A DNA stretch of 64,000 nt. Source: Beta vulgaris subsp. vulgaris. Taxonomy: Eukaryota; Streptophyta; Magnoliopsida; Caryophyllales; Amaranthaceae. The first letter of the stretch is position 1. Each line of letters begins with the position of its first letter. Shown in pieces: positions 27,469 to 39,200 of the stretch. Location: assembly GCF_026745355.1 (NCBI RefSeq), contig NC_079208.1, positions 17,383,260-17,447,259 of the forward strand. The letters run 5' to 3'. Both the position numbers and the translations under genes were made by a program. Under the pieces are notes generated by a model. The model had not been told where the DNA came from. It did no database searches and saw only the letters and a program-made list of their open reading frames with translations.

Positions 27469-27726
27469 TCAATCATCACCTCTCTCCAATTCATCACGAT
27501 AATATTCAACAATATTCCTTGCTTCTTGAGAAGCAAGTTCAATTTGGTTGCGAAAATAGATAATTTGACTCATATAACCCATTGTTACCATTCCTTCATA
27601 CTCTTCTAATTTACGTAATTTCTAACATGCATTAGAAAGTTTATGATCAATTGTCGACCAAAACTCTAAGAATTCGAAAGTAGCCTCCATAACTTCTACT
27701 ATATGCTTAGCTATTTTAGGATCCAT
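27469..27726 (-). pseudogene. Small helical protein, family member 2 (TAG inside)
   Basis: Frame starts MDPKIAKH at 27726 and would be 85 residues, with one in-frame TAG at 27624-27622 after LSNAC. Beyond the stop the frame stays open and carries the family core GYMSQIIYFRNQIELA followed by EARNIVEYYRDEL. It shares the MD start, length and core with the intact copy at 22715-22960 and with the next copy at 28144-28403. Function unknown. Confidence 0.55.
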
Positions 27727-28143
27727 TAAGATGATGTGCTTAAAGTAGAAAAGTTTGAGAATAATAGGTGAAATGGTAATTTGTAGGAGATATTTAGGTA
27801 ACAAAAATAGCAAACTTACCTTATTTATAGTAGAGATGGCCGAATTTCATGGCTTAAGGGACTTTAATACATGTTGGTGGAAGTAGATATGAATTGATAA
27901 GGATTGACCAAGTGTGGTCAAAATTGAAAATGACATTGTTGCATGAAGTACACATTAGGTAGATTTTTCTAAAACCTTTTTTTTTTTTTGCATTGAATAA
28001 GTTGGAAGGAACATTAATTATTAAGGAAATATTAATTGAAAATAAGAAACTAACATTGTAAACAACTACGAATAATACAGACAAAGGTTAATATTTTTTT
28101 TGTTAGATAATTTAGTATTACCTATCAAATCGTTCTTCATACT

Positions 28144-28403
28144 TCACTTCTTAATAAGAGAATCCAAATACTCAACAGTACACTTTGCTTCTTTGGTAGC
28201 AAGTTGAATAGCATTACAAAATGAGATTATCATACCAATGTACTTCATAGCTTCCTCAGATTCTTCTTCTTCTTCTTCTTCTATTGTAATTAAATTTCGA
28301 AGACATGTAGTTAGCTTATCATCAACCATGTACCACTGGTCCAAGAATTCTTCCATTACATTGTTAACGTCTTTCACATCATTGATACATCTCGGGGATC
28401 CAT
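28144..28403 (-). pseudogene. Small helical protein, family member 3 (frameshift near start)
   Basis: The frame reading VKDVNNVMEEFLDQW to the stop at 28144 carries the family core KYIGMIISFCNAIQLA and EAKCTVEYLDSLIKK, plus a Glu run encoded by a GAA repeat (about 28262-28282). The likely start ATGGATCC at 28403 (MDPR, as in member 2) is in another frame, so one indel within about 25 bases of the start is needed to join them; alternatively translation starts elsewhere. It lies about 420 bases upstream of member 2 on the same strand, suggesting tandem duplication. Confidence 0.5.
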
Positions 28404-28846
28404 TAGAAGATGATACTTTGTATATCTTAAACTTCTAAAAATTGAAATGTTAAATGAAATAAGGAGTTTTTTTAAGAATGAAGAAAATCGTTTTTTGGGA
28501 ATTGATGGAATGAACATACAAAGACCAAATAGATCTTTATATAGACCAAATATAACCGGTTTTACTAGGTTACATTTATTGCAATTAGTTAAGCAATGCA
28601 ATTAAGTATGGTATGTACATTGTTAAGTATTGAATTTGAACGAAGCAATAATATAGTCAAAGGTGGAAAAAGTATCAATACATGGACCTATAATTACTTT
28701 GAAAGTGATGAATACAATTATTGGTGGACATGTTATTTCTCATAATAAAATGGTAAATGGTAGAGATATTTACTTCACTATCATTCCATAATTGGACATT
28801 ATTGGGAGCTTGAATAGAATAAAAAGGAAAACAATAACAAAGTACA

Positions 28847-29301
28847 CTAAAAATTAGTATTGTTCAACTCTACATGATTCGTTTCATTACAAATATAATC
28901 GAGCAAAACTTTATTACTAATACGACTACAATCCATATTGTTTAAATCAATGTCTTCAAAATAGTCATCATCAACTTTATAAGCCCTAGGAGGATGGCAT
29001 TGTAGATCATATATCATCATATTCCAAAAATCAAAATATGGACGATAACAATCTATTGTTGTATTGACATCTTCAACATAAGCCCAAACTTCATTGCTCT
29101 ATTGATATGAAACATGAACATACTCGACACATCGTGGAAATATAGATGCCCTCCACGAAATAGTGTTAAAACCATAGATTCCACATCAAGAAAATTCGAA
29201 TAGTCAATTTTAGTGGGCCATTTTTTCTTTCGAATATGGGATTGTATAATATTTTGTGGAGGACATGGTATTGGTTTTGAGGCGGAGGAGGAAGTTGGCA
29301 T
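28847..29301 (-). pseudogene. Hypothetical protein, possible fourth related gene
   Basis: From ATG 29301 the frame reads MPTSSSASKPIPCPP and stays open past FLDVESMVLTLF to about 29090. A second frame takes over and reads SNEVWAYVEDVNTTIDCY to a stop at 28847. Joining them needs an indel or a short intron near 29100. The part YVEDVNTTIDCY resembles the start of small-family member 1 (YVDATNQLIEAF), so it may be a distant relative. I recognise no domain. Confidence 0.35.
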
Positions 29302-29329
29302 GACAATGCAAATTGAAAGCACGGAAATG

Positions 29330-29898
29330 AGTAGTGTTGATGAATGAAAATTCAGTACTATTTATACTTAAAGGGAGCTCTCTAAAATGTAACTAATTTC
29401 AGCATTTTTTAAAAATTTCAATAGTTGATTGGCCGAAATTAATGTTGATTGACAATTAACATAAATCATCCTTGATTGATATTTTGATTTCATTACCATA
29501 TATGAAGTATATAGGCAAAATCGGATGTACATAACATTGGAAAGAAAAAATTTCGGACAATTAGTAACATAATTGGAGATTTTAGAATCAGAACTTGCCT
29601 TTTTTATTCCACAATTTAAGCCAATCATCAATAATTACCTCAAATCACCCCTAATTAAGATTTTAAAATTACCGAAAACTTTAAAAATTTCGGATGCCAC
29701 ATAGGCAATCCTACATGGATAGCCTAGATAAGCGTTTTACTCCCCAAATGCTATAGAATTGCTCGGTGATTGTGAGCTTGACACGTAGGATTTAGGATTT
29801 TGCTTTAGATAATGATATTGATAGGAATCAACTATCATTACCTCATTAAACACCTTTATATAATTAATTAACTAGTAAAACCAACTAATATATTTAGA
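29330..29898 (-). other. Proposed 5' subterminal region of the giant Helitron
   Basis: There is no gene here. Direct repeats of an AAATTTCGG-type motif occur near 29550-29690. On - the region starts with TC at 29898, preceded by A. The neighbouring Helitron ends with CTAG only two bases away (29901-29904), so the two elements abut. Confidence 0.4.
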
Positions 29899-29900
29899 TA

Positions 29901-31826
29901 CTAGCTTTTTATGCACGTGCGATGATATTTTTAGGCCTAATTATTACTAAGTAGTAAACAAAAAGAAAATGCAAGTTAGTATTTTACGGTCACCTCCATT
30001 TTGTGAATAAGATTCTTTGAAATACAATCAAATAGTACTCCTTCTACATTTTGTTCTATCTTTTGCAGTCATTAACTCTTTGCATTTAAGTAGCATTACA
30101 GTATTACCCCCTTAGTTAAACTTATCTCTATTGAACAAAAAAAAAAATTTGAGTCCATATTATCTGTTACGTTGAATTTCCAATGCAACAATATTATAAT
30201 TTGGCTAATTTATACTTTGATCTACACTTGTATTTGAAACCCATATTATAATTTGGCTAATTTATACTTTGATCCACACTTGCATTTGAAACCCAAAATT
30301 TTGAGTGACGTGTTGTAGCCTGTAGGCACATCCTTCTAGAATTTTAACAAAAAAATTTCACTATTTTCCACTACTTGGCAACATCAGTATAATTCCACTC
30401 TTTGCTATTCATTTTCTCTCTCCTCTCACTACAAATCTACGAACCATATTTTAAGGAACCTAGTTCATCAGACTATACACTATACAATAAGAAAATCAGG
30501 CTTTTCAAGTATTAAACAAAGCAGTAGATCTAATTCATCAAAAATCCATCAGCCGAATCAACCACTTTTGAAGGAAGTAAACCAACTTCAGTTTTTTCTT
30601 AGGTCGATTTTCTAACAAAGGAAGGTAATTTCTTAAATCAACTTCAGTTTTTTCTTGGGTTGATTTTCTATCATCCCAAAATTTAATCCGAAAAGTATGA
30701 ATCAATTTTAGTTTTTTTCCCCCTTGCCTAACATCTAAATTATGATTTCACAAACTTATATTTAAATTTTCATCAGTCTCATATTTAAAATTATATTTGA
30801 GATAAAATTGTAAATTTTCATACACAATTTGATATTGGAATTTTTTTTTTTAAAAAACAAAAATCGTTTCTTTTATCTTGTTTTCTGATTTAACATGAAA
30901 ATGAATTAAATTAAAATTGTATAAAAGCCCTTTTTTTCCATTTCAAAATTTTACAGCTGTTTTGGTGTTAATTTCACTATTTGTTTTCGCAAAATAATGT
31001 AATTTTTTTTTTCTGAAAATGGTTTTAGCAAATTAATTTAATTTTTTTTTTTGAAAATTGATTTTTGCAAAAATCGTTCGCGAAAACTTTGATTTTGTTT
31101 TTTTTTTCAAAATTTATTTGTGAAAATGGTTTTTTTTGCAAAAGTTATGAGCAGAATTTTTAATATTGGAATTTAAAAAGAAAAAAACTAAATTTGTTAT
31201 TTTTATCTTGTTCTCTCATTTCATGTGAAAATAAAGGGTTAAATTTAAGTCCTTTTTAACTAATTGCTATCATCTCCCTTTTTCTGTTAGTCGCTACATA
31301 ACAATTGCTATTGTTTTTTCAACTAATTTGAAATAACTTGAAAGATTAAAAGAATTATGTACCTTTTTGGAAGTTTGCAAATCGCCGATGGACAAATGTG
31401 TGATATCCCTGTTGAAATTTTATGTTTTTTTACAGATTTTTATGCATAGCGTGTATAGGTAAAGAATAATTTGTAAGTGAAATTTGTGAGTTCTTGAGAA
31501 CAATGATTTGTAAGTGAATTTTGTGAATGTTTTTTTTTAATGTATTTATGCCCTACTATGTTAGTTTTGGTTTGTAAGTTAATTTTTAGTTTTTTGTAAA
31601 GTTTAGTGATTTGCGGGATTTCTTGAACGTGATTTAGAAATGGATTTGTAAAGTTTCCTAACATAAGTGATTTGGGAGTGCTGTTGAAATTTAATTTCCG
31701 GTAGCTTTGTTTGAATCCCCATTTTGGTATTGATATTATTTTTGTAATTTAGTAAGGGAAAGGGGGGCAAAAAAATCAGTTCAAAAGAGGACACCATAGG
31801 TCCTCCCTTCCCTTATATCATAAAGA
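29901..31826 (-). mobile_element. Non-autonomous Helitron, 1.9 kb
   Basis: On - it starts TCTTTATGATATAAGGGAAG (5' end at 31826, preceded by A). It ends with the palindrome GCACGTGC (29913-29920), an AT-rich gap and CTAG at 29904-29901, followed by T. The 5' end matches those at 32512 and 57103 (TCTCTATTATATAAGGG type), so they form one family. No Rep or helicase is present. Inside are a 57-bp tandem duplication (about 30187-30295) and long A/T runs. Confidence 0.7.
30187..30295. repeat. Direct tandem duplication, about 57 bp
   Basis: A segment beginning ATATTATAATTTGGCTAATT and ending TTTGAAACCCA occurs twice in a row with two base changes. It is inside the 1.9 kb Helitron. Confidence 0.85.
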
Positions 31827-31856
31827 TAACAATCAAGTAATACAATCAACTAACAA

Positions 31857-33033
31857 TCTATACTAATATATTGGCGTTCCTAAGAACGAATATGTGCCAC
31901 GTGTCACCATCCCTCATTCAATAACACTAGAATTTTTTACACGCGATGCGTGCTTGAATTTTTTTCGAACAAAAACTCAATTTTCTTGGGCATAAGATTC
32001 AAAATTTGAACATTAGACATACGAAGTATAATTGGTTTTAGTTGCAAAATTTGATTGGTTTAGTTTTTGTCACTTAAGTCTCTCACCATTCTTTTTGCTT
32101 TTTTTTTTTTAATTTTCAAAGTTAAATTCTATGAATAAATAGAATTTTTTTTGAATTTATTTATGATTTCTAATATTATAATTTTTTAGTTGATTTTTGA
32201 ATTAAATACAGTACTTCATAAATTGTAAAGAAAGTAGACACTTTGATTTCAAGTCAATTTTTTCATAGGTTGTAGTTTGTAGGTGAATTTTTAAGTCTTT
32301 GTAAAGTTTCCTCATTTTAGCAATTTGCATAACGTAAATTATGCAATTTTATGATTTTAGTTGACTTGTAAGTGATTATTATAATTATATTTTTGATATT
32401 TTTGTTTGAACCCCCTTTGATTTGTAAGTGAATTTGTAATTTAGAATGAGAAGGGGTAAGATAGTCTCTTCATTCGGGGACCATAGCTCCCCCTTCCCTT
32501 ATATAATAGAGATATGTTGTACTTTATTCTTGAATGATATTTTAATAAACCTTTTTACCTTGATAATTTATCGCTATTATTAATAAAAAAAATACGTCCA
32601 AATATATTAAAAGTTTCATTATATATAGGAAAACACTATAAAAAGTAAATAATTTTTTTCCTTGTCTAATTTCTAAATTCTTATTTCACTACAAATACAC
32701 CTCTATTTTTTATCATGACCCACCATTAATTGTGAATGGTTCTTGAGAATAGTGATTTTTAAGTAAATTTTTGTAAATGTTTTTGTATGTATTGACGTTC
32801 TAGGTTATTAGTTTTAGTTTGTATATTAATTTTAGGGTAAGATCCAACCATTACTCCACCATATCATTATTGTTTTTTCAATCAAAATTAATAATGATAT
32901 ATGAATGGAAAACTTTAAAAATCTATATAATGAATGAGATAACTTTTTCAAATGAAAATGAGATGACTTATTTAACTACTACTAAATTGTAGCATAGAGA
33001 AAACCCGAAGCATCGCCCGGGCCCATATACGAG
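31857..33033 (+). mobile_element. Helitron on +, host of a nested Helitron
   Basis: The 5' end reads TCTATACTAATATATTGG after an A at 31856. The 3' end has a GC-rich hairpin (CCCG..CGGG, 33004-33020), then CCCATATA and CGAG at 33030-33033, a one-base change from CTAG, followed by T. Its terminal sequences resemble those of the giant Helitron, not those of the element nested inside it at 31927-32512. Without the nested copy it is about 590 bp. Its 3' end is about 200 bp before the SmD1 start codon. Confidence 0.6.
31927..32512 (-). mobile_element. Non-autonomous Helitron, 586 bp, nested
   Basis: On - it starts TCTCTATTATATAAGGGAAG (32512, preceded by A). It ends with hairpin CACGC-GAT-GCGTG (31940-31952) and CTAG at 31930-31927, followed by T. 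All four Helitron hallmarks are present. Same family as 29901-31826. Confidence 0.75.
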
Positions 33034-33206
33034 TTATCAATTTTGCGCTGATTCAAAAAAAAAAAAGCCATTAAGGAACTCCAAAAATAAAATAAAACGC
33101 GTCTCGCCAGTCCACTGACAAGTCTTAGGATAGCTAAACTCAAAAACTCACATTTCCTCTCCCGCTCTTAGACTGCACTTTCACTCTCATTCTTACCCAA
33201 AGGCCA

Positions 33207-33214
33207 AAACCCTA
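33207..33214 (+). promoter_or_regulatory. Telo-box (AAACCCTA) in the SmD1 5' leader
   Basis: AAACCCTA lies 26 bases before the SmD1 ATG in a CT-rich leader (33150-33239). Telo-boxes near the transcription start are common in plant genes for translation and ribonucleoproteins. Functional use here is inferred. Confidence 0.55.
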
Positions 33215-33239
33215 GCCCCTTTCTCTCTCTCTCAAAAAG

Positions 33240-36200
33240 ATGAAGCTCGTAAGGTAAAATTTCTTTTTTCTTTTTTTGAATTATGTTTTTCCATCTTCGA
33301 ACAATGTTTCAGTTCTTAATCAATGGTATTTCCGATTGTAAAAAAAATTCAAATGAAACAGATTTTTGATGAAATTGAACAACGAAACTGTCTCCATTGA
33401 GCTCAAGAATGGCACTGTTGTTCATGGAACTATCACAGGTTTTCTTGTTCTCTCTCTCCTGTTTCCATGTCTTCTGTTCACTTACATTTTAGTTTCCGTT
33501 TTTCGTGCTGTAAAGCGCCGTTTTAGGGTTTTGTTAAACCTCTCGACTCTCGAGTGATTTCTTGCTTATATTGCTTATAATGTGCTCTTCACGATTAATG
33601 TTCACTATGTAAAACACAATTAATGGTATTATTCGAGGTGATTTCTGTTAAACTTCTCCAATGATTTACATTTCGTGCATTCTTGTTTTATGTTGACGGG
33701 CTTGTTAAACTTCTCCAATGATTCGAGGTGGTTGATGGATGATTATTGTTTTTTTTTATATAATGGAGTTATATTTAGGTAAAGTATCATCATTCGACTC
33801 CACTAGTGGTTTATAGTTTTGATGATTTTAAGTGAGAGTGATTTGCAATAGAATGTACTTGAGTTGGTTGGCATTAGAATACTATGTCTAGCCAGAGAAA
33901 TTCTAATGGAAGGGATTGTAAAATTTGGTCTTTTGTTTATATCAACATACATAGGTTGTTTGTATTAGTATATTTGGTGAATTAATTTGATATCAAAAGT
34001 ACAATATGTGTGTATAAAGAACAGTTTTTATTATATAATGTGATTTTCTGTCATTTTACACGTCGGAGCTCAATAATTTTCCATCTAAGGTAAACAATCT
34101 CAATGTTACATGATTGCGAGGGTGTTTTTTCCATGAGAAAAGAATGGTGGAATTGGAGCTCATATTTGTTTTATAAGGTTAATATAGGGGCTTGTGAGTG
34201 GGAGTCCGATGCGGAGGGTTAAATTCATTATTGATGGCCTTTTCTCTAAGATGGTTCGGATCACATGGGAAGAAATGTTTTTAATGAAATTCTCGTTAAT
34301 TAAGAGGGAGGAAACTAGGGAAGAAAGGTACTCTGGACAATGTGATCTATATTAATGGAAAATTTAGTAATTAGTTAAGTTATTCCTAACCGATTCTCAT
34401 GACACTGAAATGAAGAAAACGAGGGTGAGTTTCAATCACCAATTTCCTTTCCCATTTTCACTACTCCCAAAGCTTTCAAGTAGTGTTAGCCATACTAAGT
34501 AAATCATCAAATCACAGTCCAGGTATTAATATCGGTAGTTCATCAGGTTTGATGTTGTTGAAGGTTTAAGGGTTGTCATCTAATAAAGAGGAGAAAAATA
34601 CTAAGCTTGAGCATGATTTGCTTTACGTCTCTTACATGTTCAATGAAAAATATATCACTATAGCCAACTTGAACGCTATAGTAATTATTTTAAAGAGGCC
34701 ACAAATTGCCATTTTAGAGTGTCTGGGTAGTGTTGATTCATGCATTGAAGTCTTCGTTTATGTACCTTTTTGATAAGTAAAAAGAAAATAATATGTATAC
34801 ATTTTTGTGGCATGTTCGACAAACTTTATGTGTGTGTATTTTCAATTCAAGGTTATGAGCCCGATACAAAATCCCAGATCACTTTTCTTTAATTCCAATG
34901 AAGGTGGGTGATTTTCTTCGGGAGCTCCAGGAGGGCCATATATTTCCTCCCCCGCCCCCCTTTTCCATGAAGGTCCACCTCTTATATAATCATCACAACA
35001 TCTCTATGGCCTCAAAACCATGTGTTGCCTTGTGTATGTTAGAGCTCCTTGTTATGCTATAATCTACCTGTGATGCCTTCTTTCCTAGTTAGGTTGCATA
35101 TCCCTGAAGCACCCTTATCTCCTGAAACTTGCTGCAAAGTTTACTCGATAGTGCTCTGCAGTTTCAGACTTTCAGATAAATGATTTACCATTATCTATAT
35201 GTTAAAATATTCTTCATTGATCTTGATCTCAAAATCAAGGTATCCCAATCTTCAATAGAGTTGAGGTCCATCATTTGTCTTAGGCTCTTTGTTGTACCAA
35301 ACTTGAATTTTTTTTGATGCTAAGGAACCCTACAAAGCTATTTGTGTTTGGCATCTTATTATATAAGTTAAATCTTGCAGAAGTGCAGCTAGCATATTTG
35401 TACTAAAGAGTAGGTACCAATGGATTCTGTGCTCAATGCCTTGTTCACCAAACTCAACTTCATACCCCATGAATTGTGTTCTAGGTTGCTCTTGCTCGTT
35501 CTGGTTCATCATCATTAGTGAAATAAGTTACAAACATACATGAATTCTTAAAGTGGACTGATCTAAGAGAGACGTACAATGAGAGATTGAAGAGAGGGAA
35601 GATAACTTATCTAACACTTGACAGTGCATCTAAAATTCTGAATGTCTCTTTGATTAATAACATCAACTTCCTGATGTATCATGATTGTGTCTTTGAGAAG
35701 CACAACAACATTTCCCAATCTTTTTTATTGAGAAACTATGGTGGAAGTAAGCATGATGGCTGCAACAAAAGCCAAAAATCTATCTACTTAGTTCCCTTCC
35801 CATGTCTTGCCTTTTATCTTGACTTTTAGAGAGATGGAATACCATTAGAGGGTGTGTTTTCCCTTCTTTCCTTTCTTCTTTGACGCCCCCCCCCCCTTTT
35901 TTTTTATACTTATAGTTGACTAATTAGGACTGATTGTCAAAACAGTTTATATGTTTAGGGATTGGGCTTTATGTGGAGGCCAAAAGAATTATTCTTGTGT
36001 GTTCAATGCTTTGATGTGGATGTGTATAGTGAGCATTCAACAAATAGGCTTTGTTTCTACGTAAAGTACTTTGTGATGGATATGTAAGATGGGCCATGTT
36101 TATAAAGACTTTCACCTTATTATAAAAAACAAATTTGAAAATATGAATAGTAGAATGAGCTTCTTGTTTTAGTTGAATAAAGTAGAAAACTAGCATATTA

Positions 36201-39200
36201 TACTACATTTGCAAACTGGAAGTTACAAAGTTACACATGAGTCACCAATATGAGTGTACCTTGCAATTAGATTGTAACATCCACCATGCTTTGCAGCTCA
36301 TGCCCTCTCCTTAGTTTTAAAAAGCGCGCTCACGACGCGCCTAGGCACAATGCGAGAGGAGGCGCAAGTCAAAACACATTTGGCAAGTGAGGCGAAGCGC
36401 AGTACGAGAGGTGGCTAGGCCAGGCTAGGTAGCACAGATACATGGACGGAAAACGGCAAAATCATAATTTAAAAAAATGGGTAGGGCGAGGTTTCGTTAA
36501 GTTAAAAAAAACAGATTTTAAAGAAATTTTAAATTTATGTTACAAGTAAATGAAGGACACTTTTTCCCCTAAAAAAAAAATTGAACACCCTTAATATTTA
36601 CGTTAGACAATAACAAAAGAGTAAGAAAAGTGAAGAAAGAGGAAATCTAATCTCACAATAAAAAGGAGAAGGAAAAAAAGAGAAAATGCATAGAGAGGAC
36701 GAGACAAAAACTGAAAAGCCAAAAAAATAGGATACTTTTTGTTCTTTATATACAATAACTCCACATACTTAAGAAATTAAGGATGACCCATTCAACCACA
36801 CATTAATTTTCTATTCTACCCATTTAGTTATTTATAGCCCACTAAAAAAAGACATTTAGTGTGATTTGACCAAAACCCCAATAGAAAAGAAGATGAATGT
36901 TGAACCCTAAAATAAATGGAAGATGTCTAGCCATCGCGCATCCACCACACAATAACCACGCAGCCACCGCACAACAACCACACAACCACTGCACAACTAT
37001 CAGATTCTTCTCGCGACTCTATATAATAGTTTGCGACTCTATAGAATAGTTCGTGACTTCAATCCCTAACCATTCATCCTCCTTCATCTATTTTTAGTGT
37101 AATTTACCCAAAACCCCGGTAGAAATGTAGATGAATGTTGAACCCCAAAATAAACGAAAGCTGTCTAGCCATTGTGCAGCCACCACGCGGCCACCGCACA
37201 ACAACCATACAACCATCACACATCAATTTGAAACTTCTCGCTACTCTATGGAATAGGTCACGACTTTAATCCCTAACTATTCATCCTCCATTATCAATGT
37301 TTAGTGCTTGAATTTTTTTAGATTTAGGGTTACAACTTCTAGATTTGAGAAAAAGAGAGGAAGAAGCAGAGGGAAGGATACGTCTAAAAGCTTTAGGATC
37401 CGTCCCTTAAACATCCCATCAACCTCCCTAGTCGTCCTCTACTAAACCCGGCGTCCCTACCTTTCAAGAGTCATCAAGGGGGTATTTTTTCTGACGTATC
37501 CATCTCGTACTTTTATAGGGAACAACACTAGTCGCGTGCTTTTTGCCGCCTATGGAGAGGTGCATGCGTACCAAGGCAGACTCTTTTGGGGAAAAAGCTC
37601 AAAAATGTCTATTTCGCTCGTATTCAAGGAATAAGACGTAGAAAATCTTAAATTAAATGTTACCTTAGCCTTCATAAACATATTTCGAGCAAACACCCTC
37701 ATTTAATTACATTAAATATCTCGAACTTCAATTGAATATCGGAATCTCTAATTTGGGGATAGAACCCTAATTTGCGAGAGATTTGTGTCTGAGTTAAGTG
37801 GTCGAATATTTCCCAACTATGAGAAGGCTCGCAGGCATCCTCAGTTATGTTGATCGCGCCAGTGAAGAGATATGAGGTAAGTTCTTGTATCTTGATCTAC
37901 TCTCCCCTTTCTCTTTGATCACCTTTTCTCCTTCTACATTCCCCTCTGTCATCTTCTCTTCTCTCTTCCTCTTCGATGTGGATTGATGTCTCATTTTCTT
38001 TGTTACTGACATGTTTCCATTAAGTTTTTTTAGACCTCTTTCTTCTTTTCTTTGATGCTCTTCTTTACCCTTTATCTTTTTTCTCCTTTCTATGCCCCCA
38101 CTATTATTATATCTCACTATTGTTATATCATATATGAAGAAAAAGTAGGGATATTTCTTCTAAAAAGACTGTCAGGATTTTATATTAATTACTTTTTTGA
38201 GGATCTTAATTACTTTAATATGTTCTTATCGACTAAAAGTCTAACACCATGAAAAGTTGAAAAAATAAAGGTGCGCCTCATATACGAGATGCCGCCTTCA
38301 CCTTGCTCCTTGCCCGCCTCTCTTCTCCTTGCGCTTTGTTCCTTAATGCATTTTGCACCTTTTAAAACTATGGCCCTCTCGCACACTTGCTTTGTGTGGA
38401 TCTATCTAGACGCACAATAGATGTAGAGGTTTGCCGGTGATGATATTGATCAATCAGAACTCCTAGATTCAACTTCCCAAGCAATTCAATTGGCTAGGCA
38501 CTTTGAAGAGGTGAACGAAATTATGATGTTCAGGACAATTACCTCCCCAATTTCCCTTTTATTCATTGTACTTTAGTTTTAGGAACTGCATATTGTGGAG
38601 ATAGACGTATAGGAACACCTTAAGAGATTAAATTTGTGATGAGGATATGCGAAGGAAGGCTGATCGCAGATCTTGAAGATAATACAAGAAATGCGACTAT
38701 GTTGGCTTGGGCATGTGCAATTTAGATCAGAAAATGCACTGATAAGCAAAGTAGAGAGTTGGTGTCAAGGAGGTGTAGAAAAAAGTAGAGGGAGGCTATG
38801 ACTTGGATGGAAGGAGTTAAGAAAGATATGAACAAAATGGGAGTGCAGGATATTCTATCACTAGAAATAAGCGGGAGAATAAATATAGTTGTGGTTGATT
38901 ACCGGGCAAGTACTCCTAGTTCCTTAACCGGTTCTATCCTTTGGGATAAAGGCTTTGTTGTTGCTGTTATTATTTTATTTTTGTTATCCTTTTCTCGATC
39001 TTTAACCAACTTTTTAAAAGCAAAGTTCTTTTTTCCTTCTGCCTTTCCTTTGAAGGAATCATCCAACTGATTGAAGTCACAGTCCCATTCATGTCCATCC
39101 GTTCGTACCTGACATAAGTAGAATGGAAATTGGGCTTTGGCTAGCACATAACATCTGCTCAAATTACGGGAACACCAAACATCTAGTTACTAATAGCAGA

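Noticed and set aside
34573..35829. Frames of 61-80 residues in SmD1 intron 2 as nested genes
   Set aside because: No similarity, no splice context and no conserved pattern; intron noise is more likely.
37845..38117. A 90-residue Lys/Glu-rich frame on - as a nuclear protein
   Set aside because: It is low-complexity CT-rich DNA within the hAT-like element; no domain.
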